Source of the DNA: JAEUIE01 sp046350055
GTDB lineage: Bacteria; Planctomycetota; Planctomycetia; Gemmatales; HRBIN36
Assembly: GCA_046350055.1 (NCBI GenBank)
Contig: JAXMBC010000001.1
Location: 2,542,001-2,606,000, forward strand
Direction of reading: 5' to 3'
Length of the DNA: 64,000 bases
The notes under the pieces: generated by a model
The model's input: the letters and a program-made list of their open reading frames with translations, nothing else
The model's database searches: none
What the model was told of the DNA's origin: nothing
Position numbers and translations under genes: made by a program
In this document: positions 63,988 to 64,000 of the stretch, in pieces
Layout: each line of letters starts with the position of its first letter
Numbering within the stretch: position 1 is the stretch's first letter

Positions 63988-64000
63988 TGCATACCCCCAA
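63984..64000 (+). CDS. Start of a further gene, cut by the window edge
   Basis: ATG at 63984 (or ATG at 63987 in the same frame) overlaps the protease stop as ATGA and has an AAGGAG ribosome site 8 bp upstream. Only the first codons (MMHTP) are visible; nothing can be said about function. Confidence 0.4.

Noticed and set aside
1..64000. tRNA, rRNA, riboswitch or complete insertion sequence
   Set aside because: Intergenic gaps were scanned by eye and no cloverleaf, conserved riboswitch core, transposase gene or paired terminal inverted repeats were found; small RNAs cannot be excluded.

Overview
The window reads as a chromosomal segment of a planctomycete, most likely of the Gemmatales/Gemmataceae group. 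The indicators are a planctomycete cytochrome-c protein (PSCyt1/PSCyt2/PSD1 architecture) at 25.4-28.9 kb, an NPCBM-domain protein, two Hanks-type Ser/Thr kinases, exported Gfo/Idh/MocA and metallophosphoesterase proteins, many signal-peptide-bearing proteins of unknown function, frequent GTG/TTG starts and a moderately GC-rich composition. This assignment rests on protein families, not on a marker gene: no rRNA, tRNA, CRISPR array or complete insertion sequence was seen.

Layout. 0-2.5 kb (minus): ABC-2 exporter permease (cut by the window edge), its ATPase and a TolB-like WD40 propeller protein. 2.5-11.4 kb (plus): GNAT acetyltransferase, exported cellobiose-2-epimerase-like protein, two small orphan proteins, Tat-exported oxidoreductase, exported metallophosphoesterase, a phosphofructokinase with PPi-type specificity residues, an unknown protein and a LarA-fold protein lacking the racemase residues. 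11.4-16.8 kb (mostly minus): Ser/Thr kinase, panC, a decayed SRPBCC gene beside an intact DUF1801 gene, and a compact SbcCD-like module whose ATPase stops just after its zinc hook. 16.9-21.3 kb: aldehyde dehydrogenase, orphan genes, membrane protein plus winged-helix regulator, CoxE-like VWA protein. 21.4-30.2 kb: GH10-fold protein without catalytic glutamates, MGDG-synthase-like glycosyltransferase, class V PLP enzyme, planctomycete cytochrome-c protein, TPR/DUF3299-like protein. 30.4-40.3 kb: acyl-CoA dehydrogenase, Ser/Thr kinase with a DapA-family lyase, coiled-coil protein, trpA, and a ligase-associated exonuclease plus ATP-dependent DNA ligase separated by an antisense GlnQ-like ATPase.

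40.5-64 kb is one long co-directional run: a 1627-residue two-propeller/TPR protein, a squalene-cyclase-repeat protein, MoxR ATPase, DUF58, BatA-like VWA protein, a second large VWA membrane protein, a 1104-residue DUF4175-like protein, a pentapeptide-repeat Lys/Asp-rich protein, a TPR-like secreted protein, an NPCBM protein and an HtrA-type serine protease. Small gaps and start/stop overlaps suggest one or a few transcripts. I infer a cell-envelope maintenance or assembly function in which a MoxR/VWA pair acts as a chaperone-like core.

The best candidates for something undescribed are the half-SbcC module (14.3-16.8 kb), the MoxR/VWA super-cluster (40.5-64 kb), the GH10 pseudoenzyme operon (21.4-25.4 kb), and the GlnQ ATPase with no ordinary start codon inside the ligase/exonuclease pair (37.5-38.2 kb).
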